From Bdellovibrio sp. ZAP7 (GTDB lineage Bacteria > Bdellovibrionota > FAC87 > UBA2466), in NCBI GenBank assembly GCA_945878405.1, contig CAMCTJ010000013.1, positions 1 to 54,704 of the forward strand: a stretch of 54,704 nucleotides of DNA, in the 5' to 3' direction. Position 1 is the first letter of the stretch; each line of letters starts with the position of its first letter. A model generated the notes under the pieces. The model made no database searches. It worked only from the letters and a program-made list of their open reading frames with translations, and was not told the origin of the DNA. Positions 1 through 8,395 of this stretch are shown here, piece after piece. The translations under genes and the position numbers were made by a program.

Positions 1-1455
1 TCCCCACCAACCCAGGACATAAACAGCATGGTAAGGTTCCACCGAATTGATGAAATAGGGATAAGTCAGATCATCTAATACCAGGTGTTTTTTTTCGATG
101 GGGTTTTGAATCCCGCACTGATCCGCCAAAGCCCCAGCCCGACCCTCGATAGCACGCTGATAGTTTGATTTGACCGAGTATTCTTGATGAGAGAGGGCGC
201 TCTGCCCTGTCCAATCATTTCTGAGACTGGACCAAAATCGATACCCCACTAAGCAAACGCTCATTGTAGCAAGAACCAAGGCCCCTTTTCCCAAGAATTG
301 AATTCCTTTTTTATCAATGGATGAAACTCCCACAACGGCAAGAAGAGGAATCACCAAAGCAGAATCGTAGAAACTTTTTCCACTCTGAAAAACCCCCATG
401 CCGGCGATTCCTACAAATATTCCCAATCCCATAAGGCCTAAGCGGGAAGGCCTGACCCATCTCCCGGAAAGGCAAACTCCCTTCAGTAGCCCCCACGCAC
501 TGGCAGATACCCACAAAAAAAAGAATATGACTATCAGTCCATTTAATATCTTGGCCCCAATCGAAAACCCGTAGTTGGTCGGTAACCATTCCTGGGGGTA
601 GACATCAACGATGAGAATACTCTTTAGATAGTCCACAACGTGGATACCGTTCTGAAACATCCTTCCAACCATTTCCTTGGGTGCTGCTAGGATGGAACTC
701 GGGGAAATCATCATCTTGCTAAAAGCAGATTTAATAAACTCGTTACTGCACTGAGTATGCTGGATAAAAAAGAAATAGCATTGTGCCGCACAGACAATCA
801 GGAAGAGCATCAGAAACATTCTGCTCTTCTTGCCCACCCTTAAACTCCACAGGCAAATACTTACAAATGGCAGAAAGAATAAAGCCTTTGCATGTTGAGA
901 AAAAAACAAAAGGCTCAGGGTCGCAAACGCAAAGAAAAGGATGAGTTTCCGGGCGGTGGTCTTTGGGTCACAGAAAGTTAGCCCAGCAAATGAGAGAAGA
1001 CAGAGAACAAGGACTTGTTCCGGGCGATTCATAGTGAGCAGAAAGGGCAGCACCCCCAGAAATCCTATCGCCCCAGTTCCAGCGAACGTTTCCTGGGCGT
1101 CCAGTTGGCGAAGCCTCGATACTCCTCTGGTGTAGAACCACAACAGAATCCCCACCCCCAAGAAGAACAGGACTCCGAGCTGCCTCATAAGAAAAATCGA
1201 TTCCGAATGTCCGTAGAGAAGCGATTCAACACTTCTGATGGGTGTAAATAAGTAAGGACCTTTCGCGGGCCCGACTTCAGTACACTGGGGATAAAGGGAA
1301 ATAGCAGTCCCCCCATCCAATGCGATCCGAGAAGTAATCCACTTCCAAGCGACTTCATCTGTGAAGACCGGGGACAACAAGGAAAGATAAGTCGAAGGGC
1401 CGAGAAGAAACAATAACCACCAAAATAGCCACCGGTTACTTCCACTTGAGGTCAT
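1..1455 (-). CDS. Polytopic membrane protein, GT-C glycosyltransferase-like (partial, runs off left edge)
   Basis: An ATG at 1455 opens a frame that stays free of stops to base 1, so about 485 residues are present and the C-terminus lies outside the window. The protein is rich in hydrophobic segments. Its first predicted membrane helix (about residues 7-24) is followed by a loop with an acidic FTDEVAWKW motif, the position where GT-C glycosyltransferases (PMT/ArnT/GT39 type) carry their catalytic acidic residues. The start overlaps the stop of the upstream gene as ATGA (1452-1455), which indicates translational coupling. It is the third gene of an operon with a WecE-like transaminase and another GT-C-like protein. 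A role in transferring a lipid-linked sugar to a surface glycan or protein is inferred from fold and context only; donor and acceptor are unknown. Confidence 0.7.
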   Translation of the reverse strand, partial: MTSSGSNRWLFWWLLFLLGPSTYLSLLSPVFTDEVAWKWITSRIALDGGTAISLYPQCTEVGPAKGPYLFTPIRSVESLLYGHSESIFLMRQLGVLFFLGVGILLWFYTRGVSRLRQLDAQETFAGTGAIGFLGVLPFLLTMNRPEQVLVLCLLSFAGLTFCDPKTTARKLILFFAFATLSLLFFSQHAKALFFLPFVSICLWSLRVGKKSRMFLMLFLIVCAAQCYFFFIQHTQCSNEFIKSAFSKMMISPSSILAAPKEMVGRMFQNGIHVVDYLKSILIVDVYPQEWLPTNYGFSIGAKILNGLIVIFFFLWVSASAWGLLKGVCLSGRWVRPSRLGLMGLGIFVGIAGMGVFQSGKSFYDSALVIPLLAVVGVSSIDKKGIQFLGKGALVLATMSVCLVGYRFWSSLRNDWTGQSALSHQEYSVKSNYQRAIEGRAGALADQCGIQNPIEKKHLVLDDLTYPYFINSVEPYHAVYVLGWWG

Positions 1456-3203
1456 AACGTCCTGGAAATCTCTTGCTCTTTTTCAGAGGCATCCACTGAC
1501 CGATGAATATTCTCAAAAACAACATCCCCATCAGTGAATTCCACACGCAAATCCGAATCTTTTATACTTCCTTTTCCAAGAGCAATATAGTCCGACAACA
1601 CTTTCTGGAGCTCCGCAAAGCTTGCTGAATTTTTATTGAGTCCAAAGTGAAGGTCATAAACAGCTGCGTGAATGGTTCCCGCATAAGCAAATCCATCTTT
1701 TTTCATTTTCCGCAACAAATGGGCATATTCTTTGGGTGTTTTCAGCGGTCCCTGAGGTAATCGCTGGGAATCTTTGGAAAGGTTTATCCACTGATTTTCA
1801 ACGGCTAACACCGCCATATCTAGCTTCTTGCTTGAGATGTAGTCCGCCACTTTCTCTTCCCTTTTTTTAACACTAAACATTTTTGCGATATAAGGTTCCG
1901 TTAAGCCATTAATGTCGATGAACTTACAATCAAAGAAATAGGGAATCGAACCGGCGTCTCCGAACATGAGACTAATGTCTTTTGGTTTCCCAATGTTTTT
2001 TTGAAGGTATCTACTGAGGGCAACATAGGGGTCCCGATTCATTTGATCAATGCTCTCTCGATATAACGCGAGTGGGTTCATTCGATATCTTTGCTGGCCT
2101 CCCGAAAACAAAGCAAAAACAGAAATAGCTAAGACAGCATATTCCACAACCCTTTTCCTCGGCAGAACGAGCGTAAACAATAGGGAAACGATTAGATAAA
2201 GGCTAATAGTTCCCATCGTTAGGTAGCGCTGGGAATATCCTTGGATAGGCTCCACTTTGAGGATGAACAACATGAGCGCCCCCAGCATCAAAAGAAATCC
2301 AACACAGGCTCTTTTCAAAACGCTATTTTCTCTGATGTCTTTTGGACTGAGTATCAGACAAGCCATCCCCAACCAGTACACCGGATGAAAGATAAACGCG
2401 TATTCCTTCAGATAGCTTTTTAAATAATTTGGATTCAACGGTTGGCCAGACATTTTTCGATAGTAACCCGTAGGAACTAAATCTCCGAAGATCAGATACT
2501 TCACGGCTAAAAGCCCCGCCAGGATCGAAAAGAAAATCACACCTGATCGTATTCCCTCTTTCTTTGAGGAAAGCGAAAGGTACCCCACTAAAACCCAAGG
2601 AGCGCCCAGAACTAAGTTCTCAGGCCGAACCAAAAGACTTAATCCAAAGAGAAAAAGAACTGTATCAAATGCATTTCTTTTTCCTGATTTAAATAACAGA
2701 ATGGAATTGTAAATAAGGCTTAGAAATATCGGAACGTTGACTATGGTTTCGAGCCCCCACCCCATCAGCCCGGTCAGATTCGAATCCAAATAAGTACACA
2801 ACAAAAAAATGATTCCCGCCAAATAGGACGCCTGTGCTTTTTTTGGAAACAGTGCCACGAATATTCTACAGGATAGAAATGCCGCTATCAGGATTGAAAC
2901 AATATTGATTAACAGCGCAGCTAATGGCAGAGGAACATGAAGCAATTCAAAGGGCACGAGGAGAATCATGTAGAGAACGCTGGTAAAGCCCTCACTGGGA
3001 ATCCCTCTGGGATCATAGGCAAAGAAGTTTCCAAGAGCGAAATTTTTTGCATAGGTGTAATAGACAAAGGCGTCGTCGTTTATGGTCGTAGTCAAATAAA
3101 GAAAGGGCCAGAGACTCAGGAAAAATATAGCCGATAACTTCAAGACGTTTCTCAAAGGACTCTCCCCGAGTTTATTCAAGCTGCCAAAGCTTCTGGTTGC
3201 CAT
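1452..3203 (-). CDS. GT-C membrane glycosyltransferase, AftB-like
   Basis: 583 residues. About ten hydrophobic segments fill residues 20-375 and a soluble, probably periplasmic domain fills residues 380-583. The first periplasmic loop carries NDDAFVYYTYAKNFALGN followed by a SEGFTS element. This DDA...YAxN...G...EGxTS pattern is shared by GT-C enzymes of the mycobacterial arabinofuranosyltransferase AftB group and related bacterial proteins, which use polyprenyl-phosphate sugars as donors and act outside the inner membrane. The Asp pair is the likely catalytic site. The gene starts 28 bases inside the upstream wecE-like gene and ends as ATGA with the downstream GT-C-like gene. The assignment to AftB-like GT-C is by motif; arabinose specificity is inferred from the polyprenyl-phospho-arabinose genes at 46-49 kb and is untested. 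Confidence 0.72.
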   Translation of the reverse strand: MATRSFGSLNKLGESPLRNVLKLSAIFFLSLWPFLYLTTTINDDAFVYYTYAKNFALGNFFAYDPRGIPSEGFTSVLYMILLVPFELLHVPLPLAALLINIVSILIAAFLSCRIFVALFPKKAQASYLAGIIFLLCTYLDSNLTGLMGWGLETIVNVPIFLSLIYNSILLFKSGKRNAFDTVLFLFGLSLLVRPENLVLGAPWVLVGYLSLSSKKEGIRSGVIFFSILAGLLAVKYLIFGDLVPTGYYRKMSGQPLNPNYLKSYLKEYAFIFHPVYWLGMACLILSPKDIRENSVLKRACVGFLLMLGALMLFILKVEPIQGYSQRYLTMGTISLYLIVSLLFTLVLPRKRVVEYAVLAISVFALFSGGQQRYRMNPLALYRESIDQMNRDPYVALSRYLQKNIGKPKDISLMFGDAGSIPYFFDCKFIDINGLTEPYIAKMFSVKKREEKVADYISSKKLDMAVLAVENQWINLSKDSQRLPQGPLKTPKEYAHLLRKMKKDGFAYAGTIHAAVYDLHFGLNKNSASFAELQKVLSDYIALGKGSIKDSDLRVEFTDGDVVFENIHRSVDASEKEQEISRTL

Positions 3204-4357
3204 TTGGTGGAAGAACGGACCTGAAAGGACATGACAGCATCAATTACCCGCCACTGTTCTTCTTCAGTCATTGAATTATATAAGGGGAGTCGAACCAGTT
3301 GATCACTTAATTTTTCAGAGATCGGACATTGTCCTGTGGCTCCCCCGAGTTTCAATCCCATGGGGGAACTATTGAGGGCTTGGTAATGAAAAACCGCATG
3401 GATGCCCAGCCCTTTCAGGTGCGCAATGAATCGAGTTCTTTCCTCCAGGCTTGGCATTATCAAATAAAAGAGATGATAGCTCTGCTCGACATGTGCGGGG
3501 ACAACAGGGATGCGAACCCCTTGTTCTCTTGCCCAACCACTTAAATTTTGTTGGTATCCCTCCCAGATCTCTTTGCGCTTGGATTGAATTGATTGCCATC
3601 TCTCCAGCTGGGCCCACAAATAAGCTGCCAGAATATCGGAGGGTAGAAAACTAGACCCTAAATCTACCCAACCATACTTATCCACTTCTCCCCTAAAAAA
3701 TTGACTGCGATTGGTTCCCTTTTCACGAATGACTTCTGCTCGATTAACCATTTCCGTCTTGTTTATGAGAAGGGCCCCGCCCTCTCCACAATTGATATTT
3801 TTTGTTTCGTGAAAGCTCAAAGTTCCCATGTCCCCCAAACTTCCTAGGTTTCTTCCCTTATATTTACCAAAAATTCCCTGAGCGTTATCCTCAACTACAT
3901 ACAACCCATGCTTCTTGGCTATCTTAAGGATAGGATCCATTTCACAAGCGATACCCGCATAATGTACGGGAACAATGACTTTGGTTTTTGGCGTCACTAA
4001 ACGTTCAATTTTCGACTCATCCAAATTTAAGGTATCAGTTCGAACATCACAAAAAATGGGATTGGCTCCGCGCAAAACAAATGCGTTTACCGTCGAAGTA
4101 AACGTATAGGAAGGAACGATAACCTCGTCACCTTCTTGAATATCACACAGAATAGCTGCCATCTCCAAAGCATGAGTGCATGAAGTCGTTAAGAGAGCTT
4201 TTTTGATTCCTAGCTTTTCTTCAAAAAAAGCGTGGCACTGTTTGGTGTAGTACCCGTCTCCCGACGCGTGGCATCTTTTGATGGCGTCTTCGATGTATTT
4301 AGTTTCTTTGCCGGTTAATGATGGGCGATTAAAAGGGATGTTATTTTGAATGGACAT
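3176..4357 (-). CDS. wecE: dTDP-4-amino-4,6-dideoxygalactose transaminase (WecE/RffA-like)
   Basis: 393-residue DegT/DnrJ/EryC1/StrS aminotransferase. The PLP lysine lies in SFHETKNINCGEGG, and the segments VPVHYAGIACEMDPI, REKGTNRSQFFRG and GSSFLPSDILAAYLWAQLE are nearly diagnostic of WecE/RffA rather than other sugar transaminases. The enzyme converts dTDP-4-keto-6-deoxyglucose to dTDP-Fuc4N with glutamate, in the cytoplasm. I chose the ATG at 4357 because AGGAGG lies five bases upstream; the open frame extends 24 codons further without family similarity. It is the first gene of an operon with two GT-C-like membrane proteins. A separate hexapeptide acyltransferase at 5692-6546 could supply the N-acetylation that WecD does elsewhere. 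Confidence 0.9.
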   Translation of the reverse strand: MSIQNNIPFNRPSLTGKETKYIEDAIKRCHASGDGYYTKQCHAFFEEKLGIKKALLTTSCTHALEMAAILCDIQEGDEVIVPSYTFTSTVNAFVLRGANPIFCDVRTDTLNLDESKIERLVTPKTKVIVPVHYAGIACEMDPILKIAKKHGLYVVEDNAQGIFGKYKGRNLGSLGDMGTLSFHETKNINCGEGGALLINKTEMVNRAEVIREKGTNRSQFFRGEVDKYGWVDLGSSFLPSDILAAYLWAQLERWQSIQSKRKEIWEGYQQNLSGWAREQGVRIPVVPAHVEQSYHLFYLIMPSLEERTRFIAHLKGLGIHAVFHYQALNSSPMGLKLGGATGQCPISEKLSDQLVRLPLYNSMTEEEQWRVIDAVMSFQVRSSTKWQPEALAA

Positions 4358-4460
4358 AAGGCCCTCCTGGCCAAAAATATCAATCAATTTACCTTTTCGA
4401 CAGATTTGCAATTGGCCTTGAGACGGCAATGACGCGACCCATCCGCCCTGCTAGTACCCT

Positions 4461-4489
4461 TTGAGTGGTTTGTTTTTATGAGATAAAAT
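4461..4489 (+). promoter_or_regulatory. Sigma-70 promoter, predicted leaderless start
   Basis: TTGAGT, 17 bases, TAAAAT. The -10 box ends 7 bases before the ATG at 4497, and no Shine-Dalgarno sequence is present, so transcription should start at or next to the start codon. Confidence 0.55.
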
Positions 4490-4496
4490 CTGATTT

Positions 4497-5702
4497 ATGC
4501 TAAACCATCCGATTCTTCCCCGTACTCGTTTCCGACCTCATCATATTTTGGTGGGTGTCCTTACTGCTTTGTTATTTGTTCTCGCAGCTAAACAAGATGT
4601 CTTTCGGGATCATTTTCAACACGCCAACTTTGCAGAGCTCCTAGCACACAAAGTTGAGAGTCCTCCGCACTTTGTATATCACCTGCTCGTTATTCTCGTT
4701 AACACCGTAACCTCTTTTTCCTTTTTAAACTCTGGATTTGTGGTCATTGGATTGTCGGTGTTTTTTACCTTCTTGTTCCTAATGGAGTACCTACAACTAT
4801 CTGCACCTACCACTTATCGCGCCCCTCTGGCGGTGCTTTGCCTAGCACTTTTTTTTCTGCATCCCATTCCCCTTTTGTATTGGCGCGACAAACATTTGTA
4901 TTACGGGTACATGGCGCCCAATATTTTTCATAACCCAACCGTGATTCTGCTGAAACCTTTGGCTCTCCTTCATTTCATGATGTTTACTCACTTGATCAAA
5001 GAGTCTTCTTACAAATTGAAAAATGTTATCTTGTTAGGACTCCTGACCGGCGTCAGCATTCTTGCAAAACCCAGCTATATGATGACTCTGCTTCCTGCGG
5101 CCGTCCTGATTTGGCTTTTTTCACTGATAAGAAATAAGAGATTCTCAAATGAAGCGACTAAGTTAATTATTCTGGGCCTAGTTTTGCCCACCGTAGCACT
5201 CATCGGATGGCAATTCTTTCGCACCTTTGGACCTCAGGGGGCCGATGTAACCAGATGGAATAAGGGGAAACTTGTTTTTTCCCCTCTGGAACTATTTAGT
5301 TATTACTCAAGCACCATTAGTTTCATTCCGAAGGTTTTAGGTTCTCTAGCTTTTCCCCTCAGTATCGTTTTTTTTCATCTGAAAACCGCAAAGCGGAGTT
5401 TCGACTTTCAATTAGCCGTGGTTAATATGCTGGTAGCCGCTGTTTTTAATTACTGTCTCGTTGATAAAGGCGGTTGTTTTTTGTGTGGCGACTTCGGATG
5501 GTCGAGCCAAATAGCTCTGTTTCTCTTAAACTGTGTTAGTTTAAAAATATTTTTTCAGAGCATCGATTTTTCAACAGATGGATTTACAGATACCCGAGCT
5601 AAACTGGCCATTGCTATTCCGATGGCTCTTTTCACGTTGCACGTGATCTCAGGCGTTTTCTGGTATTCATCCAATTTATTTCCAGCCCACTTTACCCCTT
5701 AA
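4497..5702 (+). CDS. Polytopic membrane protein of unknown function
   Basis: 401 residues with roughly nine or ten hydrophobic segments and no soluble domain. A loop near residues 135-155 reads YYGYMAPNIFHNPTVILLKP, a pattern seen in uncharacterised membrane proteins near polysaccharide loci. I cannot assign an enzyme. It lies divergently from the wecE operon and converges with the hexapeptide acyltransferase, whose stop it overlaps by 11 bases. Its position among glycosyltransferases suggests a GT-C-like or glycan-transport role, but this is context only. Confidence 0.75.
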   Translation: MLNHPILPRTRFRPHHILVGVLTALLFVLAAKQDVFRDHFQHANFAELLAHKVESPPHFVYHLLVILVNTVTSFSFLNSGFVVIGLSVFFTFLFLMEYLQLSAPTTYRAPLAVLCLALFFLHPIPLLYWRDKHLYYGYMAPNIFHNPTVILLKPLALLHFMMFTHLIKESSYKLKNVILLGLLTGVSILAKPSYMMTLLPAAVLIWLFSLIRNKRFSNEATKLIILGLVLPTVALIGWQFFRTFGPQGADVTRWNKGKLVFSPLELFSYYSSTISFIPKVLGSLAFPLSIVFFHLKTAKRSFDFQLAVVNMLVAAVFNYCLVDKGGCFLCGDFGWSSQIALFLLNCVSLKIFFQSIDFSTDGFTDTRAKLAIAIPMALFTLHVISGVFWYSSNLFPAHFTP

Positions 5703-6546
5703 TCCTTTTAGGGGTTAGCCAGGCTGGAGAATCCTTCGGCGTGAACTTCACTAGGGGAACCTTAGCCTTGAGAAAAGCTACTTCAGCCTCGCTATAGTTT
5801 TGACTATAAGTACGATTGGACACATTAAAAAAAGTCACTCCCGACTCAAGCTTTGCAGGATATTCTAAACAAGCTCGGAGACTCCCCTTGTGTTCTGGAT
5901 ATTTTTCGAAGAACTCATTAAGAATTTTTTGGAGCACTTCTTCTTTCTTTCCAGAACTTCGCTCCTCAAATTGGTTTCCCATTTTTTCAGTTACATCTTG
6001 AGCGGGAACTCCTGCATAGATGTGATTGGGTAACATGTTCTTGGTAATGACAGAACCTACCAATGCCATACTTCTTTCTCCCACCTCTACCGGAGAAAGG
6101 ATACAGTGTCCTACCAGCCAAACATCTTTTCCGATGTACATGTATCTGTTTGAATAGAAGCGACACCCTTCAACCAAATCACCAAACTGCATATGAGTCC
6201 AAACTTGGCTGTGAGCCCCAATACCGACATTATCATCGATATCCAATCCGCCCATTGAGTCTAAAATGACATTGCCTCCAAACCAACAATTTCTCCCTAT
6301 TCTGGCGGGCATCTCTCCATGTACAAATGCCCCTGCATTTAATTTTGAATAATCTCCCAGCTCGAAATGGGGAGTTAAAATAACACTTCCCCGTCCAATA
6401 AAAGAGAAATCTCCTAACCTAACTTTGTCGGCGGTACCGTGTTTTCCTCGGATAATAACATCTTTTTCAACCACCACTCCTTTACCGAGGATGATTTCTT
6501 TAGCATCGATTTTTCCTTCGATCCGATTATCCAAATGCTTGCTCAT
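5692..6546 (-). CDS. Left-handed beta-helix (hexapeptide repeat) acyltransferase
   Basis: 284 residues. Residues 15-195 show the [LIV]-G-x4 hexapeptide periodicity of left-handed beta-helix acyltransferases, ending in NHIYAGVPAQDV, a typical last turn of sugar O- or N-acetyltransferases. Residues 200-284 form an extra C-terminal region that I do not recognise. The start overlaps the end of the upstream GT2 gene by 20 bases, so the two are co-translated. The probable role is acetylation of a nucleotide or lipid-linked sugar in the neighbouring glycan pathway; a WecD-like function for the WecE product is possible but unproven. Confidence 0.82.
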   Translation of the reverse strand: MSKHLDNRIEGKIDAKEIILGKGVVVEKDVIIRGKHGTADKVRLGDFSFIGRGSVILTPHFELGDYSKLNAGAFVHGEMPARIGRNCWFGGNVILDSMGGLDIDDNVGIGAHSQVWTHMQFGDLVEGCRFYSNRYMYIGKDVWLVGHCILSPVEVGERSMALVGSVITKNMLPNHIYAGVPAQDVTEKMGNQFEERSSGKKEEVLQKILNEFFEKYPEHKGSLRACLEYPAKLESGVTFFNVSNRTYSQNYSEAEVAFLKAKVPLVKFTPKDSPAWLTPKRIKG

Positions 6547-7513
6547 TTACCATTCCTAATTTTTTTTGAGTGGTCTCAGAAATAATGAAGGTGGGCCTAT
6601 CCATCACACGAAAATGCATTCGGCCAATATACTCACCAATAATTCCCAGTGAGAAAAGTTGCGCTCCCGAAAACAAAGTAACAATTGAGGCCAAGAAGGG
6701 AAATCCGGGAACGCTTCCGCCATTAACTATAAAGCGCCCGATAACCCAAGCAAGAACCAAGAATCCGAACCCGAGAAAACCTAATCCCACGATTGAAGCC
6801 ATTCGAAGAGGGATGATGCTGTAGCCTGTTAGCATAGTAATGCTATGGAGGAGAAGCTTACTCAATTTGTAGTTTGAGGAACCCACCCTGCGAGACTCGT
6901 GTCTCACGGGTACATGACCAAATGAGGTTGTGCCCCACCCTAAAACAGCGTCTATCGAAAGGTAACCTCCCCCAAAGCTTTCGAATGTTTTTTTCATTTT
7001 CGAGCTAAAAATTCGATAGCTACTGGCGTATCGCGCCGCTGAGGCGCCCGCCACAGAGCTTAAAGCTAATCTTGTTCCGAAAGAAGCCCACCTTCTAAAC
7101 AGGGAATCTTGACGAACTTGTGCGACTCCATACACAACGTCATATCCCTCAGCAATTTTTGAAAGCAGAATGGGAATTTCTTCCGGGGGATTTTGAAGGT
7201 CATCGTCTAGAGTAATGATGAACTCATGTTGGGATGCCTTAATTCCTGCTAAAAGCGCATTATGTTGACCAAAATTTCTTGAAAGATGGATTCCAAAAAC
7301 ATGATTATTTTCTCGAGATAGTTGTTTGATGACTTCCCAACTATTATCCGGGCTACCATCATTCACCAAAATTATTTCATATTGAGAAGCCAGAGCACTT
7401 AACGTACTCCCTAATCTTCTCACCAGTTCACCAAGGGTTTTTTCAGAACGAAAACAAGGAACAACAACAGAGATACTGCAGTTCTTGGATAAAGAAGAAG
7501 AAATGATTTTCAT
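6527..7513 (-). CDS. Polyprenyl-phosphate glycosyltransferase, GT2 family (GtrB/ArnC/DPM1-like)
   Basis: 328 residues. The N-terminal GT-A domain (residues 13-230) has VVVPCFRSEKTL, ILVNDGSPDNSW and the DDDLQNPPEE metal-binding and lipid-phosphate motif typical of enzymes that load a sugar onto undecaprenyl or dolichyl phosphate. Two membrane helices follow at about 233-260 and 268-290, as in GtrB. It would act at the cytoplasmic face of the inner membrane and supply donor for GT-C transferases such as those at 1-3.2 kb. It is translationally coupled to the hexapeptide acyltransferase downstream. Confidence 0.88.
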   Translation of the reverse strand: MKIISSSLSKNCSISVVVPCFRSEKTLGELVRRLGSTLSALASQYEIILVNDGSPDNSWEVIKQLSRENNHVFGIHLSRNFGQHNALLAGIKASQHEFIITLDDDLQNPPEEIPILLSKIAEGYDVVYGVAQVRQDSLFRRWASFGTRLALSSVAGASAARYASSYRIFSSKMKKTFESFGGGYLSIDAVLGWGTTSFGHVPVRHESRRVGSSNYKLSKLLLHSITMLTGYSIIPLRMASIVGLGFLGFGFLVLAWVIGRFIVNGGSVPGFPFLASIVTLFSGAQLFSLGIIGEYIGRMHFRVMDRPTFIISETTQKKLGMVNEQAFG

Positions 7514-7539
7514 GGATTTGCTTTGAGGGGAATAAATTA

Positions 7540-7548
7540 ATTATAGCA
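7540..7548 (-). promoter_or_regulatory. Extended -10 promoter before the GT2 gene
   Basis: Read on the minus strand the sequence is TGCTATAAT, a consensus extended -10 element, 26 bases before the GT2 start. The -35 region is poor, which is normal for extended -10 promoters. Confidence 0.5.
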
Positions 7549-7592
7549 AGCCCACAACCAAACACCGAAAAAACATTCGACACGCAGAGCCG

Positions 7593-8357
7593 TTAATTTG
7601 TTGAGCTGACGGCTCTTTTACCGTCTTTCAGCCAACGCTCAACAAGATCCTCAAAATCTTTTGGAGGTCTAGCACCAGAAACAAAAACTCCGTTCACTAG
7701 GAAAGCAGGGGTTCCCCGAACACCCATCTGCCGACCTTCTTCCATGTCCTTCTCAATTTGTTTACTCACTCGGTCGCTTTCCATGTCTTTTTTCATACGC
7801 GCTACATCAGCACCCACTTTTGCCGCAGCTTTTTCAAGATAGGCTTCTTTCTCCTGGTTAAGTGCTGCTTGATTACGAAATAGCTCCTCTTGATATTTGA
7901 GGGCTTTGTCTTTGCTCTGTAAAGCAATCGCTTCATAAGCTTTTGCAGCAGGCATCGCCATAGCATGAAACTTCAACGGAAAATGCTTAAATAAGTACTT
8001 CACTTGATTTGGATATTTTTTTCTTACCTCATCAATACTTTGCTCTCCTCGCGAGCAAAAAGGGCATTGGAAATCTGAATAGGCAACAATCGTAATCGGA
8101 GCCTGCATTTTTCCTCTAATAGGTCTCTTGGTATCTATTTCCGGTTTTTTCGGATTGCGGAACTGCTCTTCAAGACTAGCAACATCCATGGGTCTTGCCT
8201 GATCCTGGGAATTCATAATTCCCACAAATTTCCCACGGTGACGCTTCATCACATCAACCAGAATATCTGGATTCTGCATCAAAGTTGATCGTAGTTGTTC
8301 TTTAGTGTTGCAACCAACAAGTGCTAAAAGAACAAAAACAAAAACAAAGAATTTCAT
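7593..8357 (-). CDS. DsbA/DsbG-like thiol:disulfide lipoprotein
   Basis: 254 residues from the ATG at 8357, chosen because GGAGG lies seven bases upstream and a lipoprotein signal (lipobox LVGC, Cys16) follows directly. The mature part contains a thioredoxin-fold domain of the thioredoxin_4/DsbA type: active site C98-P-F-C101 in YSDFQCPFC, a helical insertion, and the cis-Pro loop VRGTPAF. Residues 20-75 form an extra N-terminal segment of the kind seen in DsbC/ScoA-like proteins. It should work in the periplasm, lipid-anchored, as an oxidase or isomerase. It is the last gene after a histidine kinase (38-base gap) and a small membrane protein. Confidence 0.88.
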   Translation of the reverse strand: MKFFVFVFVLLALVGCNTKEQLRSTLMQNPDILVDVMKRHRGKFVGIMNSQDQARPMDVASLEEQFRNPKKPEIDTKRPIRGKMQAPITIVAYSDFQCPFCSRGEQSIDEVRKKYPNQVKYLFKHFPLKFHAMAMPAAKAYEAIALQSKDKALKYQEELFRNQAALNQEKEAYLEKAAAKVGADVARMKKDMESDRVSKQIEKDMEEGRQMGVRGTPAFLVNGVFVSGARPPKDFEDLVERWLKDGKRAVSSTN

Positions 8358-8395
8358 CGATTCGCCTCCGGTACGGATTTTTAATTGTATCAAAT

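Noticed and set aside
1185-1445. 86-codon minus-strand frame inside the left-edge gene
   Set aside because: It lies in another frame of the long GT-C-like gene that starts at 1455, which is open to the window edge and shows membrane-protein character.
5690-5715. Terminator between the convergent genes at 5.7 kb
   Set aside because: Only a 6-bp stem (acccct/aggggt) and no clear T run.
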